From positions 739,021 through 803,020 of the forward strand of contig NZ_FKBS01000029.1 of the NCBI RefSeq assembly GCF_900078315.1: a DNA stretch of 64,000 nt, read 5' to 3'. How positions within the stretch are numbered: the first letter of the stretch is position 1; every line of letters begins with the position of its first letter. The notes below the pieces were generated by a model, which did no database searches, was not told the DNA's origin, and saw only the letters and a program-made list of their open reading frames with translations. The position numbers and the translations under genes were made by a program. This DNA comes from Bordetella ansorpii. Lineage in GTDB: Bacteria; Pseudomonadota; Gammaproteobacteria; Burkholderiales; Burkholderiaceae_B. Below are positions 27,054-36,552 of this stretch, piece by piece.

Positions 27054-28892
27054 TCAGCGCCCGACGGCGTAGCCCTGCATGCCGCGCGGGTTCGCACCCG
27101 CGCGCAACAGCATCGCACCGCCCGCCGCGGGCTCGCGCGTGCAGACGCTGATGCGGCCTTCGGACCAGGGTGCGCCGACGCGCAGGTCATGGCCCGCCAG
27201 GCGCAGCGCCTGCAGGGTGTCCTCGGGCAGGCCTGCCTCGACCGTCAGCCGGTTCAGCGTGGTCGCGCGCGGCCAGAACGAGCCGGGGAAATGATCGACG
27301 TGCCAGGACGGCGCCTCGATCGCCTGTTGCAGGTTCATGCCGAGCGCGGCGTGGCGCAGGAAGAAGGCCACGGTCCACTGGTCCTGCTGGTCGCCGCCAG
27401 GCGTGCCGAACGCCATGTACGGCTCGCCGTCGCGCAGCGCCAGGCCGGGCGACAGCGTGGTGCAGGGGCGTGCGCCCGGCCGCAGGGTGCCGGGCAGACC
27501 CTCGTCCAGCCACGTCATCTGCAAGCGCGTGGAGATCGAGAAACCCAGCCCCGGCACGACCGGGCTGGACGACAGCCAGCCGCCCGACGGCGTGGCCGCG
27601 ACCATGTTGCCGTGCCGGTCGATGACGTCGATGTGGCAGGTATCGCCGACGAAAATCTCGCGCCGCGCCCATTCGTCCACCGGCGGCAGCGCCGCGAACG
27701 TGGGTTCGCCGACGCCGAAGCGGGTGTCGGCATCCGCCAGCGCGCGCGTGCTGGCCGACAGGTCGGGCAGCACGGGAGCGCGACCGCCCGGATGGCCCGG
27801 CCGCAATTCGGCGCTTGCCCGCGCCGTGACCAAGGCGGCTCGCTCACGCGCATAGGCGTCCGACAGCAGGGCCTCCAGCGGCGCATCGGTATGCCGGGGA
27901 TCGCCGTACCAGGCCATGCGGTCGGCGAACGCCAGCTTGGCGGACTCGGCGACGCGGTGTACGAACTGCGGACTGGCGGCATCCAGGCCCTCGATGCCCA
28001 GATGGCGCAGCATGGCCAACTGCTGCAGAAACACCGGCCCCTGGGACCAGACGCCGCACTTGGCCACGGTGTAGCGCCCGTACTGAAGCCGCAGGGGTTC
28101 GTCGTAGCCGGCCTGCCACGCCGCCATGTCGTCATGGCGCAGCAGTCCGCGATGCCGCTCGCCGGTGCAGTCGCGCACCTCGGCGTGGCGGTAGTAGTCA
28201 TCGATGGCTCGGGCCACGAAGCCGCGGTACCAAAGGTCGATGGCGGCATCCAGGCGCTGCGCCCGGCTGCCCGCGCCGCGGCCGGCCTCGCGGACCAGCC
28301 GCTCGTAGGTGGCGGCCACGGCGGGCGTGCGGAACAACTGCTCGGGATGCGGCACGCGGCCATCCGGCAGCCAGACATCGGCCGAGGTGGTCCATTCGGT
28401 GCGGAACAGTTCCTGCACGGCCAGAATGGCCTGCACGATGCGCGGCACCAAGGGAAATCCGTTGCGCGCGTAGTCGATGGCCGGCTGCAGCACATCCTGC
28501 AGTTCCCAGGTGCCGTAGTCGCGCAGCAGCGTCAGCCAGGCGCCGAAAGCGCCGGGCACCACGGCGGGCAGCAGGCCGATGCCCGGCACCAGATGATGTC
28601 CCTGCGAACGGAACCAGGCCGCGGAGGCCAGCGCGGGCGCCGTGCCCTGCCCGCACAACGCGCGCATGCGGCGCTCGGACTCGCTCCAGAACAGGATCGG
28701 CACCTCGCCGCCGGGTCCATTCAAGTGCGGCTCGACGATCTGCAGCACGAAACCGCCGGCCACCGCCGCGTCGAAGGCATTGCCGCCGCGCTCCAGCACG
28801 CTCATCGCGGTCTGGGAGGCCAGCCAATGCGTGGAAGACACCACGCCGAAGGTGCCGCGGATCTCGGGGCGGGTGGTGAAGGAGTGCGACAT
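27054..28892 (-). CDS. Gamma-glutamyltransferase family protein
   Basis: A 612-residue Ntn-hydrolase of the gamma-glutamyltransferase family, which cleaves or transfers gamma-glutamyl groups (glutathione, acylases). A-F-D-A-A-V-A-G-G-F near residue 40 and E-P-H-L-N-G-P-G-G-E are family signatures. The self-processing nucleophile is Thr418 in G-D-T-C-H-I-D-V-I-D, the position where true GGTs have T-T-H. The replacement of the second Thr by Cys could alter autocleavage. No signal peptide is visible, so it may be cytoplasmic. It is transcribed divergently from a LysR gene, which likely controls it, and heads the Bug-GAF operon. Confidence 0.9.
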   Translation of the reverse strand: MSHSFTTRPEIRGTFGVVSSTHWLASQTAMSVLERGGNAFDAAVAGGFVLQIVEPHLNGPGGEVPILFWSESERRMRALCGQGTAPALASAAWFRSQGHHLVPGIGLLPAVVPGAFGAWLTLLRDYGTWELQDVLQPAIDYARNGFPLVPRIVQAILAVQELFRTEWTTSADVWLPDGRVPHPEQLFRTPAVAATYERLVREAGRGAGSRAQRLDAAIDLWYRGFVARAIDDYYRHAEVRDCTGERHRGLLRHDDMAAWQAGYDEPLRLQYGRYTVAKCGVWSQGPVFLQQLAMLRHLGIEGLDAASPQFVHRVAESAKLAFADRMAWYGDPRHTDAPLEALLSDAYARERAALVTARASAELRPGHPGGRAPVLPDLSASTRALADADTRFGVGEPTFAALPPVDEWARREIFVGDTCHIDVIDRHGNMVAATPSGGWLSSSPVVPGLGFSISTRLQMTWLDEGLPGTLRPGARPCTTLSPGLALRDGEPYMAFGTPGGDQQDQWTVAFFLRHAALGMNLQQAIEAPSWHVDHFPGSFWPRATTLNRLTVEAGLPEDTLQALRLAGHDLRVGAPWSEGRISVCTREPAAGGAMLLRAGANPRGMQGYAVGR

Positions 28893-28938
28893 CGCTCAGG
28901 GCTTCCGGAATCGTCTGGACACAAGTATAGAAATCACG

Positions 28939-28988
28939 AATAACCAGGATCAGCTATTTTTTGATATATCAATAACCTTTTGGTTATT
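28939..28988. promoter_or_regulatory. Operator region between gamma-glutamyltransferase and lysR
   Basis: The 106-base divergent gap is AT-rich and contains a perfect inverted repeat, AATAACC-TTTT-GGTTATT (28971-28988), ending 10 bases before the lysR ATG. A third direct copy of AATAACC is at 28939-28945, and a palindrome TGATATATCA at 28962-28971. Paired half-sites in a shared promoter region are typical of LysR regulators that control a divergent operon and themselves. Confidence 0.65.
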
Positions 28989-28998
28989 CATCGTAAGC

Positions 28999-30018
28999 AT
29001 GTCCTCTCCCTCCCTGCCCAGCCGGCTGGCTGCGCGCCTGAAAATCCGCCATCTGAACCTGCTGCTGGCGGTGCGCCGCCACGGCACGCTGACTCGTGTC
29101 GCGGTGGAAACGGGCATCAGCCAGCCCGCCGCCACCAAGGCGCTGGCCGAGATCGAGGACATCTTCGGCGCGCCGCTGTTCACCCGGTCACGCCACGGCC
29201 TGGAACCCACGCCGCTGGGCCAGTTGGCGCTGGTGCGCGCGCGTCACCTGCTGCAGGACCTGGACCAATGGACCCGCGAGGTGGATGCCTTGCGGTCGGG
29301 CCACAGCGCGCACCTGAACATCGGCGCCATTCCCTTCGTATCGGGGCCGCTGCTGGCGCGCGCCGTGGCCCTGCTGCACCAGCGGCATGGGGTCACCGTC
29401 ACCCTGCACCGCGCCACTACGGACCAGTTGCTGGAACTGCTGCTGCGCCGCGACCTGGATTGCGTGATCGGCCGCGCCGCGGGCGGCGGCCCCGATCCGC
29501 GCGCCATCTGGCACGAAATGCTCTATCGCCAATGGCCCGCCCTGATCGGGCATCCCCGCCTGGTGCGCCGGCTGCCGCACGGGCCGCCCGACTGGTCCGA
29601 GCTGGCCTCGATGCGCTGGATCCTGCCCTCGCCCGCCACGCCCATCGGCGGCATGATCGCCGGACTGTTCGTGCGAGCCCAGGTGCAGCCGCCCACGCCG
29701 ATGATCGAGACCTACTCGCTGGACGTGATCGAGAGCCTGATCACGGGCGACGACCGGCTGGTATCCATCGTGCCCGAGGACATCGCGCGGGAAATGGCCT
29801 TGCATGGCCGGGTGGCCATGGCCCCCTGGCGCTTCGACTGGGAACTGCCGCCCATGAGCCTGATCCGCCGGGTGCGGGACGTCCCCTTGCAGGCCGAAAC
29901 GCACTTCGCGCAGATCCTGCGCGAACTCTGCGCGGACGGCGGCGTCCAAACCACGCCTGTGCAACAATATCCGACCAGCGGTGCGCGTCCCGCGCCGCAC
30001 GATCCATTACCGACATGA
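28999..30018 (+). CDS. LysR family transcriptional regulator
   Basis: A 339-residue LTTR. The winged-helix N-terminus (about 8-70) reads L-K-I-R-H-L-N-L-L-L-A-V with S-Q-P-A-A-T-K-A-L-A-E-I-E as the recognition helix region, and a periplasmic-binding-like effector domain follows. Of known types it resembles GbpR/CbbR-like regulators that start R-L-K-I-R-H-L. The ATG at 28999 was chosen as the closest to the conserved start; the frame is open far upstream only as a shadow. Its stop overlaps the lpxO start. It probably controls the divergent gamma-glutamyltransferase operon. Confidence 0.93.
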   Translation: MSSPSLPSRLAARLKIRHLNLLLAVRRHGTLTRVAVETGISQPAATKALAEIEDIFGAPLFTRSRHGLEPTPLGQLALVRARHLLQDLDQWTREVDALRSGHSAHLNIGAIPFVSGPLLARAVALLHQRHGVTVTLHRATTDQLLELLLRRDLDCVIGRAAGGGPDPRAIWHEMLYRQWPALIGHPRLVRRLPHGPPDWSELASMRWILPSPATPIGGMIAGLFVRAQVQPPTPMIETYSLDVIESLITGDDRLVSIVPEDIAREMALHGRVAMAPWRFDWELPPMSLIRRVRDVPLQAETHFAQILRELCADGGVQTTPVQQYPTSGARPAPHDPLPT

Positions 30019-30914
30019 AATGGCTGATTCCGGGGCTTTGGCTGGCCTCCATTCTCTTTGCCCACTTCCGCGGCCGCGTCCGGCAGAAGCTGTCACGCGT
30101 GTTCCTTGACCACTCCGTCATCCTGGCGCCGGTCAACGCGTTCATGGTGCTGGCCTCGCGCGTGCCCACCACGCCGTACGTCACCACCCGCGAAATCCCC
30201 GAGTTGAAAGTACTGGACGACAACTGGGAGATCATCCGCGACGAGGCGCTGGCCATGCAGCAGTTGCGCCACATCAAGGCCGCCGAGAAGCACGACGACG
30301 TGGGCTTCAACTCGTTCTTCAAGAACGGCTGGAAGCGCTTCTACCTGAAGTGGTATGACGCCCGGCATCCTTCGGCCGAACAACTGTGCCCCAGGACCGT
30401 GGCCATCCTGCGCACGCTGCCCAAGGTCAAGGCGGCCATGTTCGCCGAGCTGCCGCCCGGCGGCACGCTGAACCCGCACCGCGACCCGTTCTCGGGCTCG
30501 CTGCGCTATCACCTGGGCCTGGCCACGCCGAACGACGACCGCTGCTACATCGACGTGGACGGCGAACGCTACAGCTGGCGCGACGGCGAAAGCGTGGTGT
30601 TCGACGAGACCTACATCCACGAAGCGCACAACAAGTCCGAGTCCAACCGCATCATCCTGTTCTGCGACGTCGAACGTCCGCTGAAGTGGGGCTGGGCCGA
30701 GTCGTTCAACCGCTGGTTCGGCAAGGTGGTGATGTCGGCGGCCAGTTCGCCCAACGACAGCGGCGACCAGACCGGCGCCATCAACAAGCTGACGCACCTG
30801 CACCATCGGTTCGACGAGAAGCGCAAGGAATTCAAGGCCTGGAACCGCAACGTCTACAAGGCCACCAAGTGGGGCCTGATCGTGCTGATCATCCTGGCCT
30901 TCCTGGCGCTCTGA
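30015..30914 (+). CDS. lpxO: Lipid A hydroxylase LpxO (aspartyl/asparaginyl beta-hydroxylase family)
   Basis: A 299-residue Fe(II)/2-oxoglutarate-dependent enzyme that, by family, places a 2-hydroxyl on a secondary acyl chain of lipid A. Iron ligands are visible as H-R-D (about 155-157) and the second His in I-H-E-A-H-N (about 201-206). Arg212 in N-R-I-I-L-F probably holds 2-oxoglutarate. An N-terminal hydrophobic segment (about 3-16) and a C-terminal one (about 280-299) fit membrane association, as in LpxO. The ATG overlaps the lysR stop, an unusual pairing that suggests co-expression. A two-way terminator follows. Confidence 0.85.
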   Translation: MKWLIPGLWLASILFAHFRGRVRQKLSRVFLDHSVILAPVNAFMVLASRVPTTPYVTTREIPELKVLDDNWEIIRDEALAMQQLRHIKAAEKHDDVGFNSFFKNGWKRFYLKWYDARHPSAEQLCPRTVAILRTLPKVKAAMFAELPPGGTLNPHRDPFSGSLRYHLGLATPNDDRCYIDVDGERYSWRDGESVVFDETYIHEAHNKSESNRIILFCDVERPLKWGWAESFNRWFGKVVMSAASSPNDSGDQTGAINKLTHLHHRFDEKRKEFKAWNRNVYKATKWGLIVLIILAFLAL

Positions 30915-30932
30915 TCCGCATGCGGGCTTAAT

Positions 30933-30966
30933 AAAAAGGCGGCCCGATAAGGTCTTCCGCCTTTTT
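30933..30966. terminator. Bidirectional terminator between lpxO and hrpA
   Basis: A perfect 10-base stem, AAAAAGGCGG/CCGCCTTTTT with a 14-base loop, has an A-run on the left and a T-run on the right, so it suits both convergent transcripts (stops at 30914 and 30969). Confidence 0.9.
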
Positions 30967-30968
30967 CC

Positions 30969-33900
30969 TTAGCGCTGCAGCGACTCCCAGGCTTTCATCA
31001 GGCGCTTCACCGACACCGGCTGCGGCGTGCGCAGCTCCTGCGCGTACAAGGCCACCCGCAGTTCCTCCAGCATCCAGCGGAACTCGTCCAGGCGCGGATC
31101 GGCGGTGCCCTTGAGCGCCGAGCGCGCGCGCTGGTACTGCACCAGCAGCGGCGCCATCTCGCCCATCAGCTTGGCATCGCGCGCGGGATCGGCGCGCAGC
31201 TTGTCGATGCGTCCCACCGCCGCCTTCAGGTAGCGCGGAAAATGCGCCAGTTGCGCGTACGGCGTATCGCGCAGGAACCACTTGGGCACCAGCGCCCCGA
31301 TCTGCTGTTGCAGATCGGCGTAGGCCGCCGCATGCGGCTTGGCCTGCGGCAGCTTGCGCTGCACGGCGGCGTATTCGGTCAGGATGGCATGCGCCAGGCG
31401 CGCCACTTCCTGCGCCAGCAGGCCCAGGCGGCCCTTGCCGTCGTTGCGGCGCGCCTCGAACTGCTGCGCGTTGGCGGGCCAGGGATCGCCCAGGCAGGCC
31501 TGGGCCAGCGCGCAGTCGATGATCTGGTCGCGCAGCTCGTCCTGCGTGCCCAGGTTCATGTACAGCATGCTCATCTTGGTGATGTCGGTCAGGTTCTTTT
31601 CCAGGAACTTGACCTGCTCGCGCAGCCCCAGGCGGAACAGCCGCAACAGGCCGGCGCGATGCTGCCGGCGCGCGTCCTCGGGATCGTCGAACACGTCCAG
31701 GTCGCAATGCGTGCCCCGGTCGATCAGCGCCGGATAGCCGATGACCGACTGCCCGCCGCGCCGGATCTCCATCAGTTCGGGCAACGGGCCGAAGGTCCAG
31801 GCCGTCAGCTTCTCGTGCGCCAGCGCCTGCGCCACCTCGGTGTCGCGCGCGGCCAGTTGCTGGAAGGTGGCCTGCGCCTGCTTGCCCAGTTCGGCCTTCA
31901 ACTGCGCAAGATTGCGGCCGGCGGCCAGCATGCGGCCATGCTCGTCGACCACCCGGAAATTCATGAACAGGTGGGTGGGCAGCGTCTCGAGCTTGAAATC
32001 CGCCACGGCGGGGCGGATCTGCACCTGCTTCCACATGTCGGCGATGACGGCGTCGACCAGGCCCTGCTGCGGATCGCCCAGCTTGTCGTACCAGCGGTCG
32101 TAGAAGCCGGCCGCGTAGTCGGGCAGCGGCACGCAATGGCGGCGCAGCTTCTGCGGCAGCGACTTCAGCAGCAGGTGCACCTTTTCCTTCAGCATGCCGG
32201 GCACCAGCCATTCGCAGCGCTGGGCATCCAGCTGGTTCAGCGCGAACAGCGGCACGGACAAGGTGACGCCGTCGCGCGGCGAACCGGGCTCGAAGTGGTA
32301 ATCCAGCGCCATGGTGGCGCCCTGCCACTCGACCTTCTTGGGAAACACGTCGGTGGTGACGCCCGCGGCCTCGTGGCGCATCAGCTCTTCGCGCGTCAGC
32401 AGCAGGGACGAAGCGGCCTTGTCCAGGCCGGACACCCACTTTTCCAGCGTGGCCGTCTGCGAGATGCCGTCGGGCAACTGGCGGTCGTAGAACGCGTAGA
32501 TCAGTTCGTCGTCGACCAGGATGTCGGGCCGGCGCGTCTGGTGCTCCAGCTTCTCGATGCCGGCGATCAGCTTGCGGTTGTGCGCCACGAAGGGCAGCCT
32601 GGTGTCGATCTCGCCCGGCACCAGCGCGTCGCGGATGAATATCTCGCGGGCGTGCTGCGGATTGATGCGGCCGTACTGCACGCGCCGGCCCGCGTACACG
32701 ACCAGCCCGTACAGCGTGGCGCGCTCGTTGGCCACGACCTGGCCGGATTTCTTTTCCCAGCGTGGGTCGGACCAGTTGCGGCGCAGCAGGTGCGCGCCGA
32801 CGCGTTCGAGCCAGGTGGGATCGATGTTGGCCACGCAGCGCGCGTACAGGCGCGTGGTCTCGACCAGTTCGGCCGCCATGATCCAGCGTCCGCCCTTCCT
32901 GGCCAGGCGCGAGCCGGGATGGATGTGGAAGCGGATCTCGCGCGCGCCCAGGTACTGGCCGCTTTCCTCGCCCTTGAAACCGACGTTGCCCAACAGGCCC
33001 GACAGCAGCGCGTGATGCAACTGCTCGTAGGTGGCGTCGGCCTGGTTCAGGCGCCAGCCCTGTTCGCCCACCAGGGCGGCCAACTGGCTGTGCACGTCGT
33101 GCCATTCGCGCAGGCGGATGGGCGACAGGAAATTCTGCCGCAACAGGCCCACCAGCTTGCGCTGCGACTGCTTGTGCTGCACCTGTTCGCCATACCAGCG
33201 CCACAGTTTCAGGAAGGACAGGAACTCGGACTTGTCGTCGGCGAACTTGGCGTGGGCGGCCTCGGAAGCCTCGCGCTCGGCCATCGGGCGGTCGCGCGGG
33301 TCCTGCACGGACAGCGCCGCCGCGATGATCAGCATCTCGGTCAGGCACTGCTGCTCGCGCGCGGCCAGGATCATGCGGCCAATGCGCGGATCGACGGGCA
33401 GCTTGGCCAGCTCGCGGCCGGTGGACGTCAGTTCATAGGCCGCACCGGTGCGCTCGCCCTCGTCGTCCATGGACTTGGGCGCGATGGCGCCCAGTTCCTG
33501 CAGCAGGTGATAGCCATCGGCCACCGCCCGTCCCGGCGGCGCCTCGACGAACGGGAAATCCTCGATCTCGTCCAGGCCCAGCGACTTCATGCGCAGGATG
33601 ACCGAGGCCAGCGACGAGCGCAGCACCTCGGGATCGGTGAACGGCGCGCGCGCGTTGAAATCGGTCTCGTCGTACAGCCGGATGCACACGCCCGGCCCCA
33701 CGCGGCCGCAACGGCCGGCGCGCTGGTTGGCCGAGGCGCGGCTGATGGGCTCGATGCGCAGCTGCTCGACCTTGTTGCGCCACGAATAGCGCTTGATGCG
33801 CGCCAGGCCGCTGTCGACCACGTAGCGGATGCCGGGCACCGTCAGCGAGGTTTCCGCCACGTTGGTGGCCAGCACGACGCGGCGCGCGTTGCCGCGCGGA

Positions 33901-34955
33901 TGGAAGATCTGTTCCTGCTCGGCCTGCGACAGGCGCGCGAACAGCGGCAGGATTTCCGTGCCGGCGGGATGGTGCTTGCGCAGCGCCTCGGCCGACTCGC
34001 GGATCTCGCGCTCGCCGGGCAGGAACACCAGCACGTCGCCGGGGCCATGCCGCGCGCACTCGTCCACCGCGTCGACGATGGCGTCGATCAGGTCGCGCTC
34101 TTCGTCGCCACTCAGGCGGGCGGGTTCGCCGCGCGGGGATTTGGCCGCGGGAGCGTCGTCCGCATCCTGCGGCTGCTGCACGGCGCGGTAGCGCACTTCC
34201 ACCGGATACAGCCGGCCCGACACCTCGATGACCGGCGCCGGCCGCTCGGGCGATTCCGCGAAATGGCGCGAAAAACGCTCGGCGTCGATGGTGGCCGAGG
34301 TGATGACCACCTTCAGGTCGGGCCTGCGCGGCAGCAGCTGCTTCAGGTAGCCCAGCAGGAAGTCGATGTTCAGGCTGCGCTCGTGCGCCTCGTCGATGAT
34401 GATGGTGTCGTAGCGGCGCAAGAGCGGATCGCGCTGCGACTCGGCCAGCAGGATGCCGTCGGTCATCAGCTTGATGGCCGCGTTGGGACCGGTGCGGTCG
34501 TTGAAGCGCACCTGGTAGCCCACCACTTCGCCCATCGGGGTGTTCAGCTCTTCGGCGATGCGCTTGGCCACCGAGGTGGCGGCCAGGCGCCGCGGCTGCG
34601 TGTGGCCGATCATCTTGCGGCGGCCGCGGCCCAGCTCCATGCAGATCTTGGGCAACTGCGTGGTCTTGCCCGAGCCGGTCTCGCCGCTGACGATCACCAC
34701 CTGGTGGTTGGCAATGGCGCGCGCGATCTCCTGCCGCCGCGCGCTGACGGGCAGGTCTTCCGGATAGGTGATGACGGGAATGGGCCGTTCCGGGCGATCG
34801 GCCGGCTCTTCGGGGGCGCCAGGGGCGCGCTCCGGCCTCGGGCCGCCCTGGCGATTGCCACGATTGCGATTTCCGTTGCCGCGGCTGCCGTCACGGGGTG
34901 CGTCGCTGCGGGGACCTTCCTGGGATCCGTCGGGCGCGCGGGAGACTTCTGACAT
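30969..34955 (-). CDS. hrpA: ATP-dependent RNA helicase HrpA
   Basis: A 1328-residue DEAH-box helicase that resolves stalled ribosomes or remodels RNA. Walker A GETGSGKTT is at about 91-99 and D-E-A-H at about 188-191, with Q-R-A-G-R-C-G-R as the late helicase motif. The long C-terminal DUF3418-type region fits the family (E. coli 1300). Residues 1-55 form an Arg/Gly/Asn-rich disordered head. The start at M-S-E-V-S-R-A-P was chosen; the frame is open 33 codons upstream. It is divergent from argA across a 231-base gap, which has TATAAT-like boxes for each side (34984-34989 minus, 35109-35114 plus). Confidence 0.96.
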   Translation of the reverse strand: MSEVSRAPDGSQEGPRSDAPRDGSRGNGNRNRGNRQGGPRPERAPGAPEEPADRPERPIPVITYPEDLPVSARRQEIARAIANHQVVIVSGETGSGKTTQLPKICMELGRGRRKMIGHTQPRRLAATSVAKRIAEELNTPMGEVVGYQVRFNDRTGPNAAIKLMTDGILLAESQRDPLLRRYDTIIIDEAHERSLNIDFLLGYLKQLLPRRPDLKVVITSATIDAERFSRHFAESPERPAPVIEVSGRLYPVEVRYRAVQQPQDADDAPAAKSPRGEPARLSGDEERDLIDAIVDAVDECARHGPGDVLVFLPGEREIRESAEALRKHHPAGTEILPLFARLSQAEQEQIFHPRGNARRVVLATNVAETSLTVPGIRYVVDSGLARIKRYSWRNKVEQLRIEPISRASANQRAGRCGRVGPGVCIRLYDETDFNARAPFTDPEVLRSSLASVILRMKSLGLDEIEDFPFVEAPPGRAVADGYHLLQELGAIAPKSMDDEGERTGAAYELTSTGRELAKLPVDPRIGRMILAAREQQCLTEMLIIAAALSVQDPRDRPMAEREASEAAHAKFADDKSEFLSFLKLWRWYGEQVQHKQSQRKLVGLLRQNFLSPIRLREWHDVHSQLAALVGEQGWRLNQADATYEQLHHALLSGLLGNVGFKGEESGQYLGAREIRFHIHPGSRLARKGGRWIMAAELVETTRLYARCVANIDPTWLERVGAHLLRRNWSDPRWEKKSGQVVANERATLYGLVVYAGRRVQYGRINPQHAREIFIRDALVPGEIDTRLPFVAHNRKLIAGIEKLEHQTRRPDILVDDELIYAFYDRQLPDGISQTATLEKWVSGLDKAASSLLLTREELMRHEAAGVTTDVFPKKVEWQGATMALDYHFEPGSPRDGVTLSVPLFALNQLDAQRCEWLVPGMLKEKVHLLLKSLPQKLRRHCVPLPDYAAGFYDRWYDKLGDPQQGLVDAVIADMWKQVQIRPAVADFKLETLPTHLFMNFRVVDEHGRMLAAGRNLAQLKAELGKQAQATFQQLAARDTEVAQALAHEKLTAWTFGPLPELMEIRRGGQSVIGYPALIDRGTHCDLDVFDDPEDARRQHRAGLLRLFRLGLREQVKFLEKNLTDITKMSMLYMNLGTQDELRDQIIDCALAQACLGDPWPANAQQFEARRNDGKGRLGLLAQEVARLAHAILTEYAAVQRKLPQAKPHAAAYADLQQQIGALVPKWFLRDTPYAQLAHFPRYLKAAVGRIDKLRADPARDAKLMGEMAPLLVQYQRARSALKGTADPRLDEFRWMLEELRVALYAQELRTPQPVSVKRLMKAWESLQR

Positions 34956-35186
34956 AAGAGGCGATTCATCCGGTGAACCACCTATTATAAATTTTCGAGG
35001 GCAGCATTTCCGGGAACCCCATCCGGCTGCGGGCCGTCCCCCCGAGCGCCGCACAGGCGAGCGTGCGAAAACGGCGGCGGCCCGCGCGCAGCCGCCCCGC
35101 GCCGGTCATATAATTTCGCGACCCGCCGCAGGCCGCACCAGGCGACGGCCATCCTTTGCCACCCCCAGGAATCGCACGCCCTCATC

Positions 35187-36542
35187 ATGCCCGACCAGGA
35201 CCCCGACACCGTCTCCGCCCTCGAAGCCCCCGAGTTCGCCGCCGCCCAGTTCGTCCGATGGTTCCGGGAGGTGGCGCCTTACGTGCACGCCTTCCGAGGC
35301 AAGACATTCGTGGTGGCCTTCGGCGGCGAGCTGGTGCAGGAAGGCGCGCTGAACACCCTGATCCAGGATCTGTCGCTCTTGTCCGCGCTGGGCGTGCGGC
35401 TGGTGCTGGTGCACGGTTCGCGCCCCCAGGTCAACGAGCAACTGCGCCTGAAAGGCTTCACGCAGCAGTTCGGCCGCGGCGTGGCGCCCACCGACAAGGC
35501 GGCGCTGGAATGCGCCAAGGAAGCCGCCGGCGAGATCCGCCTGGACATCGAGGCCGCCTTCAGCCAGGGCCTGCCGAACACGCCCATGTCGGGCTCGCAC
35601 ATCCGCGTCATCTCGGGCAACTTCGTCACGGCCCGCCCCACCGGCGTGGTCGATGGCGTCGATTACCAGCACACCGGCCTGGTGCGCAAGATCGACGTCG
35701 ATGCCCTGAAGTTCGCCATCGAACGCGGCTCGGTCGTGCTGCTGTCGCCGCTGGGCTTCTCGCCCACCGGCGACGCCTTCAACCTGGCGATGGAAGAACT
35801 GGCCACCAGCGTGGCCGTGGCGCTGCGCGCCGAAAAACTGATCTTCCTGTCGGGCGCGCCCGGCGTGCTGCACGAAGACGGTTCGGTCGATACCGAACTG
35901 GCGCGCGTCGATGCCGACGCGCTGCTGGCCGCGGGCAAGCTGGACGAAGACACCAACCTGTACCTGCAATACGCCTCCCTGGCGGTCAAGCGCGGCGTGG
36001 CGCGCGCGCACCTGGTGCCGTTCTCGCTGGACGGCGGCGTGCTGCTGGAGATCTTCACCCACGACGGCGTGGGCACCATGGTGGTGGAAGACACGCTGGA
36101 CGACCTGCGTCCGGCCACCATCGACGACGTCGGGGCCATCCTGAGCCTGATCGAGCCGCTGGAAGCCGACGGCACGCTGGTGCCGCGCCCCCGCAGCGTG
36201 ATCGAGCGCGACGTCGAGAACTTCACCGTGCTGGAGCACGACGCCGTCATCTACGCCTGCGCGGCCCTGCATCCGTACCCCGAAGAGCAGATGGCCGAGA
36301 TGGCCTGCCTGATCGTCCATCCCGAATGGCAAGGCTCCGGCGAAGGCGAGATCCTGCTGCGCCACATGGAAGCGCGCGCCCGCGCGCTGGGCATGAAGCG
36401 CCTGTTCGTGCTGACCACCCGCACCTCGCACTGGTTCATCAAGCGCGGCTTCGTGCAGGGCGGCATCTCCGACCTGCCGCGCGACAAGCAGAACCACTAC
36501 AACCGCTCGCGCAACAGCCTGGTCTTCATCAAGAAACTGTGA
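35187..36542 (+). CDS. argA: N-acetylglutamate synthase (amino-acid N-acetyltransferase)
   Basis: A 451-residue bifunctional-looking enzyme that acetylates glutamate with acetyl-CoA at the first step of arginine synthesis. The N-terminal amino-acid kinase-like domain (about 25-290) shows V-V-A-F-G-G-E-L and L-V-H-G-S-R-P-Q. The C-terminal GNAT domain (about 300-451) has G-S-G-E-G-E-I-L-L as the acetyl-CoA P-loop. Length and architecture match classical ArgA (E. coli 443). The kinase-like domain usually mediates arginine feedback inhibition. Confidence 0.96.
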   Translation: MPDQDPDTVSALEAPEFAAAQFVRWFREVAPYVHAFRGKTFVVAFGGELVQEGALNTLIQDLSLLSALGVRLVLVHGSRPQVNEQLRLKGFTQQFGRGVAPTDKAALECAKEAAGEIRLDIEAAFSQGLPNTPMSGSHIRVISGNFVTARPTGVVDGVDYQHTGLVRKIDVDALKFAIERGSVVLLSPLGFSPTGDAFNLAMEELATSVAVALRAEKLIFLSGAPGVLHEDGSVDTELARVDADALLAAGKLDEDTNLYLQYASLAVKRGVARAHLVPFSLDGGVLLEIFTHDGVGTMVVEDTLDDLRPATIDDVGAILSLIEPLEADGTLVPRPRSVIERDVENFTVLEHDAVIYACAALHPYPEEQMAEMACLIVHPEWQGSGEGEILLRHMEARARALGMKRLFVLTTRTSHWFIKRGFVQGGISDLPRDKQNHYNRSRNSLVFIKKL

Positions 36543-36552
36543 CGCCGGCAGG

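Noticed and set aside
31242-34952. A 1236-codon open frame on the strand opposite hrpA
   Set aside because: It reads as low-complexity Gln/His/Ala/Arg-rich protein, typical of antisense frames in GC-rich DNA, while hrpA on the other strand has all helicase motifs.
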